Origin: Pseudobdellovibrionaceae bacterium
Lineage (GTDB): Bacteria; Bdellovibrionota; Bdellovibrionia; Bdellovibrionales; Bdellovibrionaceae
Length of the DNA stretch: 64,000 nt
Assembly: GCA_016719575.1 (NCBI GenBank)
Contig: JADJYV010000004.1
Location: 1 to 64,000, forward strand
Reading direction: 5' to 3'
Shown here: in pieces, positions 23,427-32,312 of the stretch
Position numbering within the stretch: position 1 is the stretch's first letter
Layout: every line of letters begins with the position of its first letter
Position numbers and translations under genes: made by a program
The notes under the pieces: generated by a model
The model's input: only the letters and a program-made list of their open reading frames with translations
Told to the model about the DNA's origin: nothing
The model's database searches: none

Positions 23427-25076
23427 CTAAAAAATTTCAGAAGTTGCTGGAGCAACGACATCTAAGAGATTATTAAAGGTGCTGGCAACTTGCATTGCGA
23501 CGCTAGGCCCCTCTTTGCTATCAACTTTGTTTATTTCACCATTGTTTTTATAGGTAACTCGGATTGTACCTAGCCCCGGGCGGGTAACAACGGCGGGCTT
23601 TCCGTAGCGCTCTTCATACTCGATTTTTACAACTTTTTTGGCATGATCTGTAATGGTAGCGATACGGCCCTTACTATCATAGGTCATGTTAATCTTTTGC
23701 CCGTCGCTATTTTGTGCGTATACGAGATTTCCTTTTGTATCGTATTTAAACTGAGAGGATTTCGTATTAACTTTTTGACCTTTTTCATTATAGAAAGCAC
23801 TCGAAACTTGGCTTACTTTTTTGCTTTGTGGGTCGTATTCAAAAGTCATTCGAACGGAGCTGCTCGCTTTGATCTTAACTTGTCCGTCTGGGTAATATTC
23901 ATAAGAGATTTTTTCGGCATTACGGCGAATAGAGACAGGCTTGCCAAAGACTTCGTGGTAACTAATATCCGTTACGTTACCACCTACGTTGCTCTGAACT
24001 CGTTGTAGAAAATACTGACCATCGGGACGTAGTTTATGCCAAAACTCGTACTTGTTGTCGGCAATTGATTCTTTGCCACAAACCTTCTTAACCGTCGACC
24101 AGTAGTGGCTTCTGGGATCATTATCTGCAAATTCGTATTTGTAACTCTCAGTACATTTTTCTCGGTCAGTAAAGCTCATGACCCAGTCATTTTTTTTGTC
24201 GTACTTTATAGCGATAGAGGTTTTGTCGGGCCAAGTAGCTTTTGTCAAATTATGAAGGTCATCATATTCAAAATTGTAAACTTTTGCCCAAGCATTTCTC
24301 ACTGATGAAAGATCATCGAGGTTAGAAAATCTATATTCAGATAGAAGACCATTCGGGCCTGTGATAGTTTTTACCTTTTTGTTTGGGTAAAACTTAAAAA
24401 CCAAACGGCGACTATTGTTGTCGCTGACCTCTTTGATTTGATCCTTTTCATAATCGAACTTTAGGAAGTTTCCGTTCTTATCGTAGAGGTGTGTTAGTTT
24501 TCCCTGAAGATCAAATCTTTGAGCACTCCCATCAATCATGTTTCGTGTGTAATAGCTTTTATTAAAGATAACGTTTTCAATCTCACGTCCCTTGGCGGAG
24601 TACTTGGTGCCTTCTTTTACCGAGACAGGAATGCCGTATTGACGAGCGTATTCTGACCTTAAATCGTCATCTTCGTAGAGTTTTGTAGACATATCTTTAT
24701 AGAAGGTCTCGGTTTGCCCAACTTTTTTGTCTGCCTTCATTTTACTAAGAATTGTGTTTATGGTGGTATCAACGTCCTTTTTTGTCATCTCGCGAGGTGA
24801 GAATACGATTTCTTGGCCGCCGCCACACTCTTTGATTTTGATATTGCTATCGCCGGTAATTTCGAGACTTGTTTCAAAGTCTGAGCACCAACCGAATCCG
24901 AAAATTCCATTAAAAAGAGATCGACTGTTGTAAGTGCGTACAACTCTCAGGTCAAATCCGCTTCCCGGAACTTCCATGTCGATCCAGGTATTAGAATAGT
25001 TTGCGTTTTTCATATCTACGAGCGCATGGCTACGAATTGCTGCAAAAAGCAGAAACACAAAAAGTGCTCTTTTCAT
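23427..25076 (-). CDS. Secreted YD-repeat (Rhs-like) protein without a toxin tail
   Basis: 549 residues from ATG 25076 (the frame opens 24 bases earlier, but the ribosome site GGATGAGG fits this Met). A signal peptide is followed by a DUF6531-like segment (DMEVPGSGFDLRVVRTYNSR, FGFGWCSDFE). YD repeats then run through to the end: YDKNGNFLKFDYEKDQI, YDDLHNLTKATWPD, YDTKGNLVYAQNSDG, YDSKGRIATITDHAKK. Classic Rhs proteins are about 1400 residues, with a PxxxxDPxGL core boundary and a toxin domain; both are missing here. It is more likely a short surface or periplasmic YD shell. It sits just downstream of tadB. Confidence 0.85.
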   Translation of the reverse strand: MKRALFVFLLFAAIRSHALVDMKNANYSNTWIDMEVPGSGFDLRVVRTYNSRSLFNGIFGFGWCSDFETSLEITGDSNIKIKECGGGQEIVFSPREMTKKDVDTTINTILSKMKADKKVGQTETFYKDMSTKLYEDDDLRSEYARQYGIPVSVKEGTKYSAKGREIENVIFNKSYYTRNMIDGSAQRFDLQGKLTHLYDKNGNFLKFDYEKDQIKEVSDNNSRRLVFKFYPNKKVKTITGPNGLLSEYRFSNLDDLSSVRNAWAKVYNFEYDDLHNLTKATWPDKTSIAIKYDKKNDWVMSFTDREKCTESYKYEFADNDPRSHYWSTVKKVCGKESIADNKYEFWHKLRPDGQYFLQRVQSNVGGNVTDISYHEVFGKPVSIRRNAEKISYEYYPDGQVKIKASSSVRMTFEYDPQSKKVSQVSSAFYNEKGQKVNTKSSQFKYDTKGNLVYAQNSDGQKINMTYDSKGRIATITDHAKKVVKIEYEERYGKPAVVTRPGLGTIRVTYKNNGEINKVDSKEGPSVAMQVASTFNNLLDVVAPATSEIF

Positions 25077-25105
25077 TTGGACCTCATCCTTGAAGAACAA
25101 TAGAA

Positions 25106-25984
25106 TTACACTTTAATTGTAACAATTTTTTTGATAAGGATGCCACCGATAATTTGCAGTCCTAACATAGCGACCAGTAGGACTAGACCAAGGGTCGTAG
25201 TGAACATAGGTTTGATAAATCCGGGATCTATCAGAAATAATACAATGGCCAGGATAAAAGGGATCATAGTCACGATGAGTCCTTGCATTAGACCTTGGGC
25301 GGTGAGTGCCTGGATTTTTTTTTCAACTTTTTGCCGCTCGCGAATAGTTGTAACAATTGTCTCAAATGTCTCTGCTAAGTTTCCGCCTGTTTCTTTGAGA
25401 ATGTTGATTGCAGTCACAAACATTTGCACGTCCGGTCTGGGAATTCTTTCGCCCAAATCCGAAAGGGCCTCTTCGAAACTTTGACCGACCTGATTTTGCA
25501 TTATGACTTGATTAAACTCCTGGCTTATTGGGTTCCCCATAATTTCTACGACACGGGCCATTGATTGCATGGCATTCGAACCACTTTTAATCCCGTTTGC
25601 CATGATTGTGAGTCCATCGACCATTTGATCGACGAATTGATTGCAGCGTTTTTCGTAGAGCATTCTAACAATCAAGAGAGGAAGAGACCACCCAGCAATA
25701 GTGATTGAGATGCCAAAAATGAGTCCCGCTATAATATTTGGCCAAAACAACAAAAAGAAAAGACCCCCAAGACCAAAACTCAAAAGTAAAATTGCTATTG
25801 TCACTTGCTTTTGATCGATTTCGACGGACATTAATTTTAAAAGTTTCAGAACCTGTTCTCTTTGTCCTAAGCTTCGTTTGTATAGAAAATTCATTGTTCT
25901 TTCCGAAAGACTATAGGCAATAAGAAAGACACAAATTGAAATGATTGGAATCAAAAACCACTCATTCATTAAAAAGGTTGGCAT
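25106..25984 (-). CDS. tadB: Tad pilus inner-membrane platform protein TadB
   Basis: 292 residues, matching TadB-type proteins with a type II secretion F domain. Membrane helices lie near residues 10-27, 60-100 (two) and at the C-terminus (two, around FILAIVLFLI and LGLVLLVAMLGLQIIGGI). The conserved soluble segment DGLTIMANGIKSGSNAMQSM and LGERIPRPDVQMFVTAINI precede the last helices. It builds the inner-membrane base of the Flp pilus with TadC. No tadC follows here. The start is ATG 25984 after GTGAGGGA. It is 15 bp downstream of the CpaE-CpaF fusion gene. Confidence 0.9.
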   Translation of the reverse strand: MPTFLMNEWFLIPIISICVFLIAYSLSERTMNFLYKRSLGQREQVLKLLKLMSVEIDQKQVTIAILLLSFGLGGLFFLLFWPNIIAGLIFGISITIAGWSLPLLIVRMLYEKRCNQFVDQMVDGLTIMANGIKSGSNAMQSMARVVEIMGNPISQEFNQVIMQNQVGQSFEEALSDLGERIPRPDVQMFVTAINILKETGGNLAETFETIVTTIRERQKVEKKIQALTAQGLMQGLIVTMIPFILAIVLFLIDPGFIKPMFTTTLGLVLLVAMLGLQIIGGILIKKIVTIKV

Positions 25985-25999
25985 AAGAAATCCCTCACT

Positions 26000-28204
26000 T
26001 TAGCTCGTTTTCTTGATTGGATTCAAAGGGCCCAGGGGTTTTGGTCCTTGAATTGGTTTTTGTTCTGTTGCGGGAGCTTGGCGAGTTTCATTTGAGAAAA
26101 TTTCCCTTGGAATGACGATTCCCCGGTCACTGAGTTTTTGAATAAAACCAGGAATAGTTCCCGTCGCTTGAAAGGTGCCCTGGATGCGGCGATTTTTATC
26201 GTAACCAGTTTCTTTAAAACGAAAGATTTCCCCAAGAGTCACAACATCACCTTGTAGCCCCGAGACTTCAGTGATGCTCAGTATTTTACGACTACCATCA
26301 GACATCCGTGAAATTTGTACGATTAAGTTTACTGCGCCGGCAATTTGCTCGCGAATTGCTCGAATCGGCAAATCCATGCCCGCCATCAAACAGAGTGTTT
26401 CAAGGCGAGCTAGACACTCTCTAGGGCTGTTTGCGTGTGTTGTTGTCATTGAACCATCGTGACCTGTATTCATAGCTTGCAACATATCAAGAGCCGCACC
26501 ATCTCGACACTCCCCAACGATAATACGATTTGGGCGCATACGGAGAGCATTTTTAATCAGGTCACGAATGCTTACGGCATTAGTTCCTTCCATCGAAGGA
26601 GGCCGAGTTTCTAAGCGAACAACGTGCTCTTGTTGAAGCTGGAGTTCTGCCGCATCCTCGACTGTAATAATGCGCTCATTAGATGGGATAAAAAGAGACA
26701 GCATATTTAAAAGTGAAGTTTTACCGGAACCGGTTCCACCACTGATAACAACGTTGAGACCGTTTTCTACACAAATTCGCAAAAAATCTATCATTGGTTT
26801 GGTAATACTTCCATACTCCACATATTTTTCAGCAGAGATTCCGCCTTTTTTAAATTTTCGAATTGTTAAGGCTGGCCCATCAATTGCCAGGGGCTCAATA
26901 ACTGCGTTAACACGGCTTCCATCTTTTAGACGAGCATCGACGTAGGGAGAAGACTCGTTAATTTGTCTTCCCAGGGGGGATACGATGCGTTCAATTATTC
27001 GTCGAAGGTGGTCATTCGTCGTAAATGTTACAGGGCTGAGCTGCACTTTGCCGGCTTTTTCAACAAAGATTTTTTTGTGACCATTCACCATGATCTCTGT
27101 AACGTTGGGGTCTGCCAAAAGGTCCTCCAACGGCCCCAGTCCAAGTGCCTCTTCTAAGACCTCTTTGATAATTTTGGATCGCTCTTCACGGGCAAGATCA
27201 GGAGCTTCTTTATCCGCAATGAGGGTTATTTCTCTTCGTGTCTTTTCGCGGACTTCTTTTTCTTTTCCTTCATCTCCACGTGTGTCTAAAAGAAGTTTTT
27301 TTAGATCGACTGTACGGATGAGCTCAGAGTGAATTCGCATTTTCATTTGCGTTCGGGCGTCAAAACCACTGCTGCTCGACGACCGGGCTAAAGAATTAGG
27401 TTCTGTCGAGGATGCTGCAACAACCGGTTTCGGTCGACTGAGTGACTTAAGGCGCTGTATTACGCCTCCGCTGAGTTTTCGAACCGTTTCGTAATAGGCG
27501 GCCGTGATTGGCGTCTTCGGCTGTCCTATGACGAAAGGCTGATACTTTTGCAATGAGGCCATTGCGGTGATTTCATCATGTGGAATCACCGATAACGGTG
27601 AGAGTTGCAACTGGCTCGAGATCGCTTGTGGCGATAATCCATTAGAAGACGCCTTATTAATAATCAGTTGAAACATATCCTTCGGAAAGGTGTTTGAAAG
27701 AAGCTCGTTAATCAGACGTTGTGTTTGAGTCACGACTAGAACCTCTGGCGTCGTGACAATCATTATTGCCGTCGCTTCTTGAAGAATAGAAATTTGTAGA
27801 GGTCCTAGCTCAGTGCCTACATCGACTACGATAAACTTAAACTGGCGACTAAAAAATTCGAATTGTTTTAAGGCTAAGTCCGGAGAAATTGTCAGAGTTT
27901 CTTCGGGTCCACGTACAGCGCCCAAGTAAGCGAGACCGCTTGAATGCATTGTTAGCAGTGTATTTATATTCTGAGCATTTATTGATGAGGTCATCGAAGC
28001 CAGTTCTTTGAGTGTCTTATTTGGTTTGATACCAAGGATTACGTTTTGATCTCCTACGCTGCGACTATCAGCATCGACAAGCAAGACTTGTGTTCTTAAC
28101 TCAGACATCACAGCAATCGAAAAGTTCGCCGCGAAGACGCTTTTTCCGACTCCACCTTTGCCGCCGACGACTGCGATAAGATTACAGTTTGGATTTAATG
28201 CCAA
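26000..28204 (-). CDS. tadA: Fused CpaE/TadZ-like and CpaF/TadA ATPase of the Tad pilus
   Basis: 734 residues in two parts. Residues 1-250 are a MinD/ParA-type ATPase with a deviant Walker A (GGKGGVGKSVFAANFS) and LLVDADSRSVG, as in CpaE/TadZ localisation proteins. Residues 300-700 are a CpaF/TadA secretion ATPase: EIMVNGHKKIFVE, the Walker A ISGGTGSGKTSLLN at about 490, the Asp box VEDAAELQ, the Walker B IIVGECRDGAALDML, and the His box TTHANSPRECLARLE. In most Tad loci these are separate genes, so the fusion ties pilus positioning to assembly power. The start is TTG 28204, with GGAGG 6 bases upstream. It is within the Tad operon. Confidence 0.93.
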   Translation of the reverse strand: MALNPNCNLIAVVGGKGGVGKSVFAANFSIAVMSELRTQVLLVDADSRSVGDQNVILGIKPNKTLKELASMTSSINAQNINTLLTMHSSGLAYLGAVRGPEETLTISPDLALKQFEFFSRQFKFIVVDVGTELGPLQISILQEATAIMIVTTPEVLVVTQTQRLINELLSNTFPKDMFQLIINKASSNGLSPQAISSQLQLSPLSVIPHDEITAMASLQKYQPFVIGQPKTPITAAYYETVRKLSGGVIQRLKSLSRPKPVVAASSTEPNSLARSSSSSGFDARTQMKMRIHSELIRTVDLKKLLLDTRGDEGKEKEVREKTRREITLIADKEAPDLAREERSKIIKEVLEEALGLGPLEDLLADPNVTEIMVNGHKKIFVEKAGKVQLSPVTFTTNDHLRRIIERIVSPLGRQINESSPYVDARLKDGSRVNAVIEPLAIDGPALTIRKFKKGGISAEKYVEYGSITKPMIDFLRICVENGLNVVISGGTGSGKTSLLNMLSLFIPSNERIITVEDAAELQLQQEHVVRLETRPPSMEGTNAVSIRDLIKNALRMRPNRIIVGECRDGAALDMLQAMNTGHDGSMTTTHANSPRECLARLETLCLMAGMDLPIRAIREQIAGAVNLIVQISRMSDGSRKILSITEVSGLQGDVVTLGEIFRFKETGYDKNRRIQGTFQATGTIPGFIQKLSDRGIVIPREIFSNETRQAPATEQKPIQGPKPLGPLNPIKKTS

Positions 28205-28281
28205 AGAGGACCTCCTATGTCCCTATCGGACAAATTTGAACTTTTTTAGAGGCCAGCTAGACGTTTGGTTAGCCCAGTTTA

Positions 28282-29781
28282 TCAATCACGCAAGCGGAAT
28301 TTTTTCTTAATTTGTTCTGCTCCAGAACTGGAGGAAGTTTTTATCACCGGCGTGACAAAAACGACAAATTGACTTTGATTTCGTTGAAAACTTTTAGAGG
28401 CATAAAGCGAAATAATCGGATTTTTCACATCACTGGGCATTCGGTTATATCCCGTTGAAGAAGCATTTCTAATTAAGCCGCCGACGGCGGCACTTTGGCG
28501 GTCGCGAACGATAATCGTCGATTGAATTGTATTAGAGCTCGTAATGGGGGCTCCGTTCTGACCTGAACCAAGTAGATTGCTAAGTCCAAACTCCATATCC
28601 ATATGAACGCTGCCAGATTTTTCACCCAGAATGACGGGAGTGATTGCAGATTTAATCCCGACTTCAGCGAAAGCAGTGCCAGGAGTATTGTCCTTACCTA
28701 TCACGGAGTATGGCATGTTGGTAAGTTGCTTAATTTCTCCCTTTTTACCGTCTTGAACAATGAGGCTAGTGCTCTCTAGAATTCTCGCATGACCGTGTTC
28801 TTTGGCCCAATTAAGTTTCGGAAGTAGATTGTTAATAACGCCAGTCAGAGTTGTTACAACGCCGCCAGGGCCGCCAGATCCGGTCTGAAATTGCAAATTC
28901 GAACCGTCTTCGAGCCCAGGTGTAAACTGGAATTTAAATGACTTTGAGTAGTCCTTATTCATTTCGACGTAATGAACAACCATTTGTATCATCTTTGAAG
29001 GAGGAGCCGGAGCTTGTTCTTTGACCGTGATTAAATTAATGACTCCATCATTAGCCGCGCGTCTTTTCTTGATGACGCCCTTTTCTTCAGCCGCGTCGAC
29101 AACGACATCTGGAACATATGTCTTGGCGATAATTTCAGCGCGGGCTCTTTCATCATCAGTGTTAGCGACACCCTGTAATATGAACTTGTCATTAACGGCT
29201 CGGACCTCAATTTCTGGGTTGTTGATATCCCTAGAAATAAATTCGGCAATTTTCTTTTGTGCCAGGGGACTAAGCGTTACCAACGAAGAAGCTTGCTCTC
29301 CGAATTGCTGAACAACATTGTAAATTCGACTCAAATCCCGGGGCAAAAGAATTTGTCCATCGACAACGACTCGGTTGTTTACAACCTTAATAGAAATCCC
29401 TTCTATATCACCAAGGAGAGCTCGGATCTCTTTAACGACTTTATCAAGTTTGCTTTTTTTGACATCAATTTTGTATTCAGCAACAATTTTTCCTGATTTT
29501 TTTTCACGGATCGTCATGGTTGCAAATCCTTCAGCTCGTGGAGTGAAGCGAAGAATATTTGCTTCTTTAGAAAACTCTGCAGTCGTGAGCTTGCGGAAGT
29601 CTCCTTTAAACTCAATATCCTCAGGCAATGGCGGCAGTTTCTCATCCTGCTCAACACCTAAGGTAAGGCTGATAAACTTGCGTGAGCGAAATTTTGCCTC
29701 TTCGGCTTGGTCTTCGTCTTCGGCAAATGCATCTTGGAACGAAATCACGAGGATTAAACTCATCAAGTATTTTAATTTCAT
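28282..29781 (-). CDS. rcpA: Tad pilus secretin (RcpA/CpaC)
   Basis: About 499 residues from ATG 29781, preferred over the Met 12 bases upstream because GGGGGA lies just before it. A signal peptide (YLMSLILVISFQDAFA) is followed by the N-terminal pilus/secretin domain, BON-like repeats (residues about 105-240, VVDGQILLPRDLSRIYNVVQ) and the C-terminal secretin barrel. The barrel carries ARILESTSLIVQDGKKGEI, GIKSAITPVILGEKSGSVHM and the end QFVVFVTPVI. It forms the outer-membrane pore for the Flp pilus. It lies 32 bp downstream of cpaB and upstream of the ATPase fusion. Confidence 0.92.
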   Translation of the reverse strand: MKLKYLMSLILVISFQDAFAEDEDQAEEAKFRSRKFISLTLGVEQDEKLPPLPEDIEFKGDFRKLTTAEFSKEANILRFTPRAEGFATMTIREKKSGKIVAEYKIDVKKSKLDKVVKEIRALLGDIEGISIKVVNNRVVVDGQILLPRDLSRIYNVVQQFGEQASSLVTLSPLAQKKIAEFISRDINNPEIEVRAVNDKFILQGVANTDDERARAEIIAKTYVPDVVVDAAEEKGVIKKRRAANDGVINLITVKEQAPAPPSKMIQMVVHYVEMNKDYSKSFKFQFTPGLEDGSNLQFQTGSGGPGGVVTTLTGVINNLLPKLNWAKEHGHARILESTSLIVQDGKKGEIKQLTNMPYSVIGKDNTPGTAFAEVGIKSAITPVILGEKSGSVHMDMEFGLSNLLGSGQNGAPITSSNTIQSTIIVRDRQSAAVGGLIRNASSTGYNRMPSDVKNPIISLYASKSFQRNQSQFVVFVTPVIKTSSSSGAEQIKKKFRLRD

Positions 29782-29813
29782 AACATCCCCCATTTTTCAG
29801 TCTAACCTGACAG

Positions 29814-30704
29814 TTAAAGCGGTCTAAATCCGCTTTTCTTTTGTGGCGCAGGCGCCATTCTTGGCGGCGGTATCTGCGGCACGATCGCTTGAGGCACAAT
29901 TGCAGGTGCGGCATCCAGAGAAACGACAGGTTTTCCTGTAATGCTTTCTGCATTCGAAGACGGAAGACGTGGAGGAATGGTTCGGTCATTTGGATTTCGC
30001 AAAGTGAAATACAAATTTCCCGGAGCCGTCGAGAGGATATATACCAAGTCTTGAGCTTCTTTTTGAGTCGCCTCTATAGTAATTGTACTATATTTTGTGT
30101 CTCCTGTAAGGGCAATTTGACTTAAAGATTTTCCATTGGCGTCCAATTCGAAAACTCGAGGAATATTGTTCATGATATTTACACCAGTGGCTAAAACAAC
30201 GACATCTTGCATGAGCGTCTGAACTTCTCTTCTCTGATTTACACCCTTGCCGATATCAACTGCGGCCAAAATATCGACACGATCTCCGGGGCGAATCAAT
30301 TTGGCAACACCGCGAACCTCATCGACGGGAATGGGAATGGCTCTCTTACTGGGGGCAATTTGCAATGAAATTCCAGTGTCGGGACCGGGGGTTAAAAGGC
30401 TCGACTTAACAAGAGTTTGGCCTTTTTTAATTGGAACCCCGGCTACGTTTCCGACGATTTCGTCTGGATTTGAGACAACATCTGGATCGACAAACTCACT
30501 AGGACGTTCGATCGTAGTTAGCATTGTGTCGTAGATAGTACGCATTTCAGCGATGTCTTCTTTCGCAACCACGACAGTTTTCATTGATCCATATTTTTTA
30601 TTATACTCAGCGCGCTTTTCTTGAGACCAGCTGTAGAGCAAAATTGCAGCAAAGGCACCGGCGACGATTGATAACCATAGATTTCTTGTCTCGTTTGAAC
30701 CCAC
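29814..30704 (-). CDS. cpaB: Flp pilus assembly protein CpaB/RcpC
   Basis: 296 residues. One N-terminal membrane helix (LWLSIVAGAFAAILLYSW) is followed by a SAF domain (VVVAKEDIAEMRTIYDTML, VAGVPIKKGQTLVKSSLL) and the RcpC beta-rich region (IRPGDRVDILAAVDI, MQDVVVLATGVNI). The C-terminal 50 residues are proline-rich. The SAF domain probably contacts peptidoglycan near the secretin. The start is GTG 30704 behind AAGGAGAG. It is between the tadE-like gene and the secretin. Confidence 0.92.
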   Translation of the reverse strand: MGSNETRNLWLSIVAGAFAAILLYSWSQEKRAEYNKKYGSMKTVVVAKEDIAEMRTIYDTMLTTIERPSEFVDPDVVSNPDEIVGNVAGVPIKKGQTLVKSSLLTPGPDTGISLQIAPSKRAIPIPVDEVRGVAKLIRPGDRVDILAAVDIGKGVNQRREVQTLMQDVVVLATGVNIMNNIPRVFELDANGKSLSQIALTGDTKYSTITIEATQKEAQDLVYILSTAPGNLYFTLRNPNDRTIPPRLPSSNAESITGKPVVSLDAAPAIVPQAIVPQIPPPRMAPAPQKKSGFRPL

Positions 30705-30713
30705 ACGCTCTCC

Positions 30714-31196
30714 TTAGTTTTTACCGCACTTCGTACTTAAGCAAATTCCATATTTGGGTCGAACCCAAATCGGATTGACGCCTTCATTGGCGGTAAAACG
30801 CTTGCCATCTATAACGCTGTTAATTTGTTTTATATGTATATCACTCGATCCGGTCTCTTGATCTTTTAGTAGAAAGTCAATTCTTCTTTCGGTCGCAATG
30901 AACTCTTCTTTGCCTTGGGAGCGATCACTGACAGAGGCGTGCCAACGCATGCCATATTTATCGTAGCTGACCAAAGCGCCACCGACCGTATCACGAAGAT
31001 AAACGAGATTGCTTCGATGTTTGAAAGTATCAAAGGCATAATTTCTTGCCGCCATAGAGTTGAGGATTCCGGTATGAATTGCACCGAAAAATCCTAATGA
31101 GTAATTGATCAAAATAACGAGTATCACCATAATGGGGATAAGCTCCATGATGGCCATACCGTGCTCGTCTTTTAAGCGAGAAGGTTTTATTAACAT
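30714..31196 (-). CDS. TadE-like pseudopilin
   Basis: 160 residues. A short basic leader (LIKPSRLKDEHG) ends at Gly, followed by MAIMELIPIMVILVILINYS. This is a class III prepilin-type cleavage site with Glu at +5 and a hydrophobic stretch. The rest is a soluble domain with a C-terminal cysteine pair (KYGICLSTKCG). It is a minor pilin or pseudopilin of the Tad system. It overlaps the next gene upstream by 7 bases and precedes cpaB by 9 bp. Confidence 0.8.
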   Translation of the reverse strand: MLIKPSRLKDEHGMAIMELIPIMVILVILINYSLGFFGAIHTGILNSMAARNYAFDTFKHRSNLVYLRDTVGGALVSYDKYGMRWHASVSDRSQGKEEFIATERRIDFLLKDQETGSSDIHIKQINSVIDGKRFTANEGVNPIWVRPKYGICLSTKCGKN

Positions 31197-31837
31197 CCGT
31201 TATCCTCCATCGGCACATAGTCTTTTTCTGAGGCTGTGCCTGCGACTTTTTCAAATCGCCCAGAAGGATCAAGCTTTAAAATGGCGTTATAGCGGGCCTT
31301 TCGGATTTGATCGAAACATTCCTTGGCAGAAGGTTCTCGTATCATGAGCCCCGTTAAAAAAGCTTTAAACCCCTCGCCCGAGTTTGTTGATCCTAGTAGA
31401 GTGATCTTGCGATCTAATATGTTTGCTTCAAAATTTAAACGAATTCCTACTTGGGGCATAGATAGGTCACTCTTGCCTTTTGGATATCGATCATTAAAAT
31501 CTTTTCCAGTTTCGCCAGCACCGCGTATATCTAGTTTGGTGATTTCAAACCAGCCGTTTGAAAACAGAGGACGCAATACTTTATTTTTTTGGAAGGAGGC
31601 AAATTTTGCCTTAGCCATCGCGACTTGATCATCTTGGGTTTTATGAGAGGCAGAGTGCGCCCTTGAAACAGAATAGGCAATGTATTGGCCAACTTCGACC
31701 ATAGAGAGAGTAAAGGTTAAAGAAAAGAACACAATGCAGAGGCCAGAGGCAATGATGATTGCAAAAAGAAAATCAGCAGAAAGGAAGCCCCTTTCGTTTC
31801 GAATAAGTTTTTTTGGAGAAAGAGAATAATTTTTCAT
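31190..31837 (-). CDS. Pseudopilin-like membrane protein of the Tad locus
   Basis: 215 residues. The leader LIRNERG precedes FLSADFLFAIIIASGLCIVF, a prepilin-like junction with Asp in place of the usual Glu at +5. A soluble domain of about 170 residues follows. It overlaps its neighbours by 7 and 4 bases, so it is translated together with them. TadF or TadG-like roles are possible, but no clear domain is visible. Confidence 0.7.
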   Translation of the reverse strand: MKNYSLSPKKLIRNERGFLSADFLFAIIIASGLCIVFFSLTFTLSMVEVGQYIAYSVSRAHSASHKTQDDQVAMAKAKFASFQKNKVLRPLFSNGWFEITKLDIRGAGETGKDFNDRYPKGKSDLSMPQVGIRLNFEANILDRKITLLGSTNSGEGFKAFLTGLMIREPSAKECFDQIRKARYNAILKLDPSGRFEKVAGTASEKDYVPMEDNGC

Positions 31838-32100
31838 TTTGGATCCACGCTCAACAGCCTGCCGCTTTGATTTGGATGTTTAGCGGCAGCTTTATCAGCA
31901 GTATCCCAAACACCACTTTCGATCATTCCGGCAACTCTTTGCCAAGGGCCAGAGATTAGGTTTGATAAGAAATTGCCATCTTTTAAAAATTTTAGCCCTA
32001 ATGTGAGTAACCCAACAGAAAGAACCATCAACAAGACGGCTTCGATCAAAAATTGCCCATGTTGATTTTTGAGGAGGGACTTAGACGAAAATTTTGTCAT
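31834..32100 (-). CDS. Small pilin-like protein of the Tad locus
   Basis: 88 residues. The leader KSLLKNQHG is followed by QFLIEAVLLMVLSVGLLTLG, a prepilin cleavage site with Glu at +5. The remaining 45 residues are soluble. It is probably a minor pilin. It is coupled by a 4-base overlap to the downstream gene and starts 11 bp after the leaderless pilin-like gene. Confidence 0.7.
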   Translation of the reverse strand: MTKFSSKSLLKNQHGQFLIEAVLLMVLSVGLLTLGLKFLKDGNFLSNLISGPWQRVAGMIESGVWDTADKAAAKHPNQSGRLLSVDPK

Positions 32101-32111
32101 GTCTGTCTCCT

Positions 32112-32300
32112 CTAGGGTTCGGGTTTCCAGTCTTGTGTCGAATCTGGGCTTTGAAACCCCTGGCCCGTTAGAAGTTGTTTTTCTACGCGCATAGCGAGTC
32201 TTGGGCCCGATCCCTTAAAGGCATCCTTTGGAGCCTCGATAAAGAATTTTAGCCCAATAAAAAAAACCGCAATAAGTAAAAGAATGTACTCTACCGTCAT
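32112..32300 (-). CDS. Leaderless Flp-pilin-like protein
   Basis: 62 residues starting MTVEYILLLIAVFFIGLKFF, which matches the mature N-terminus of Flp pilins (TEYILLL) but has no prepilin leader before it. The in-frame TGA that ends flp lies only 4 codons upstream of this ATG, and no ribosome site is visible, so translation probably depends on coupling or readthrough from flp. The C-terminal half is soluble. It could insert as a membrane helix without prepilin peptidase processing, or be a decayed second pilin. Confidence 0.6.
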   Translation of the reverse strand: MTVEYILLLIAVFFIGLKFFIEAPKDAFKGSGPRLAMRVEKQLLTGQGFQSPDSTQDWKPEP

Positions 32301-32312
32301 AATGTTGAGTAA

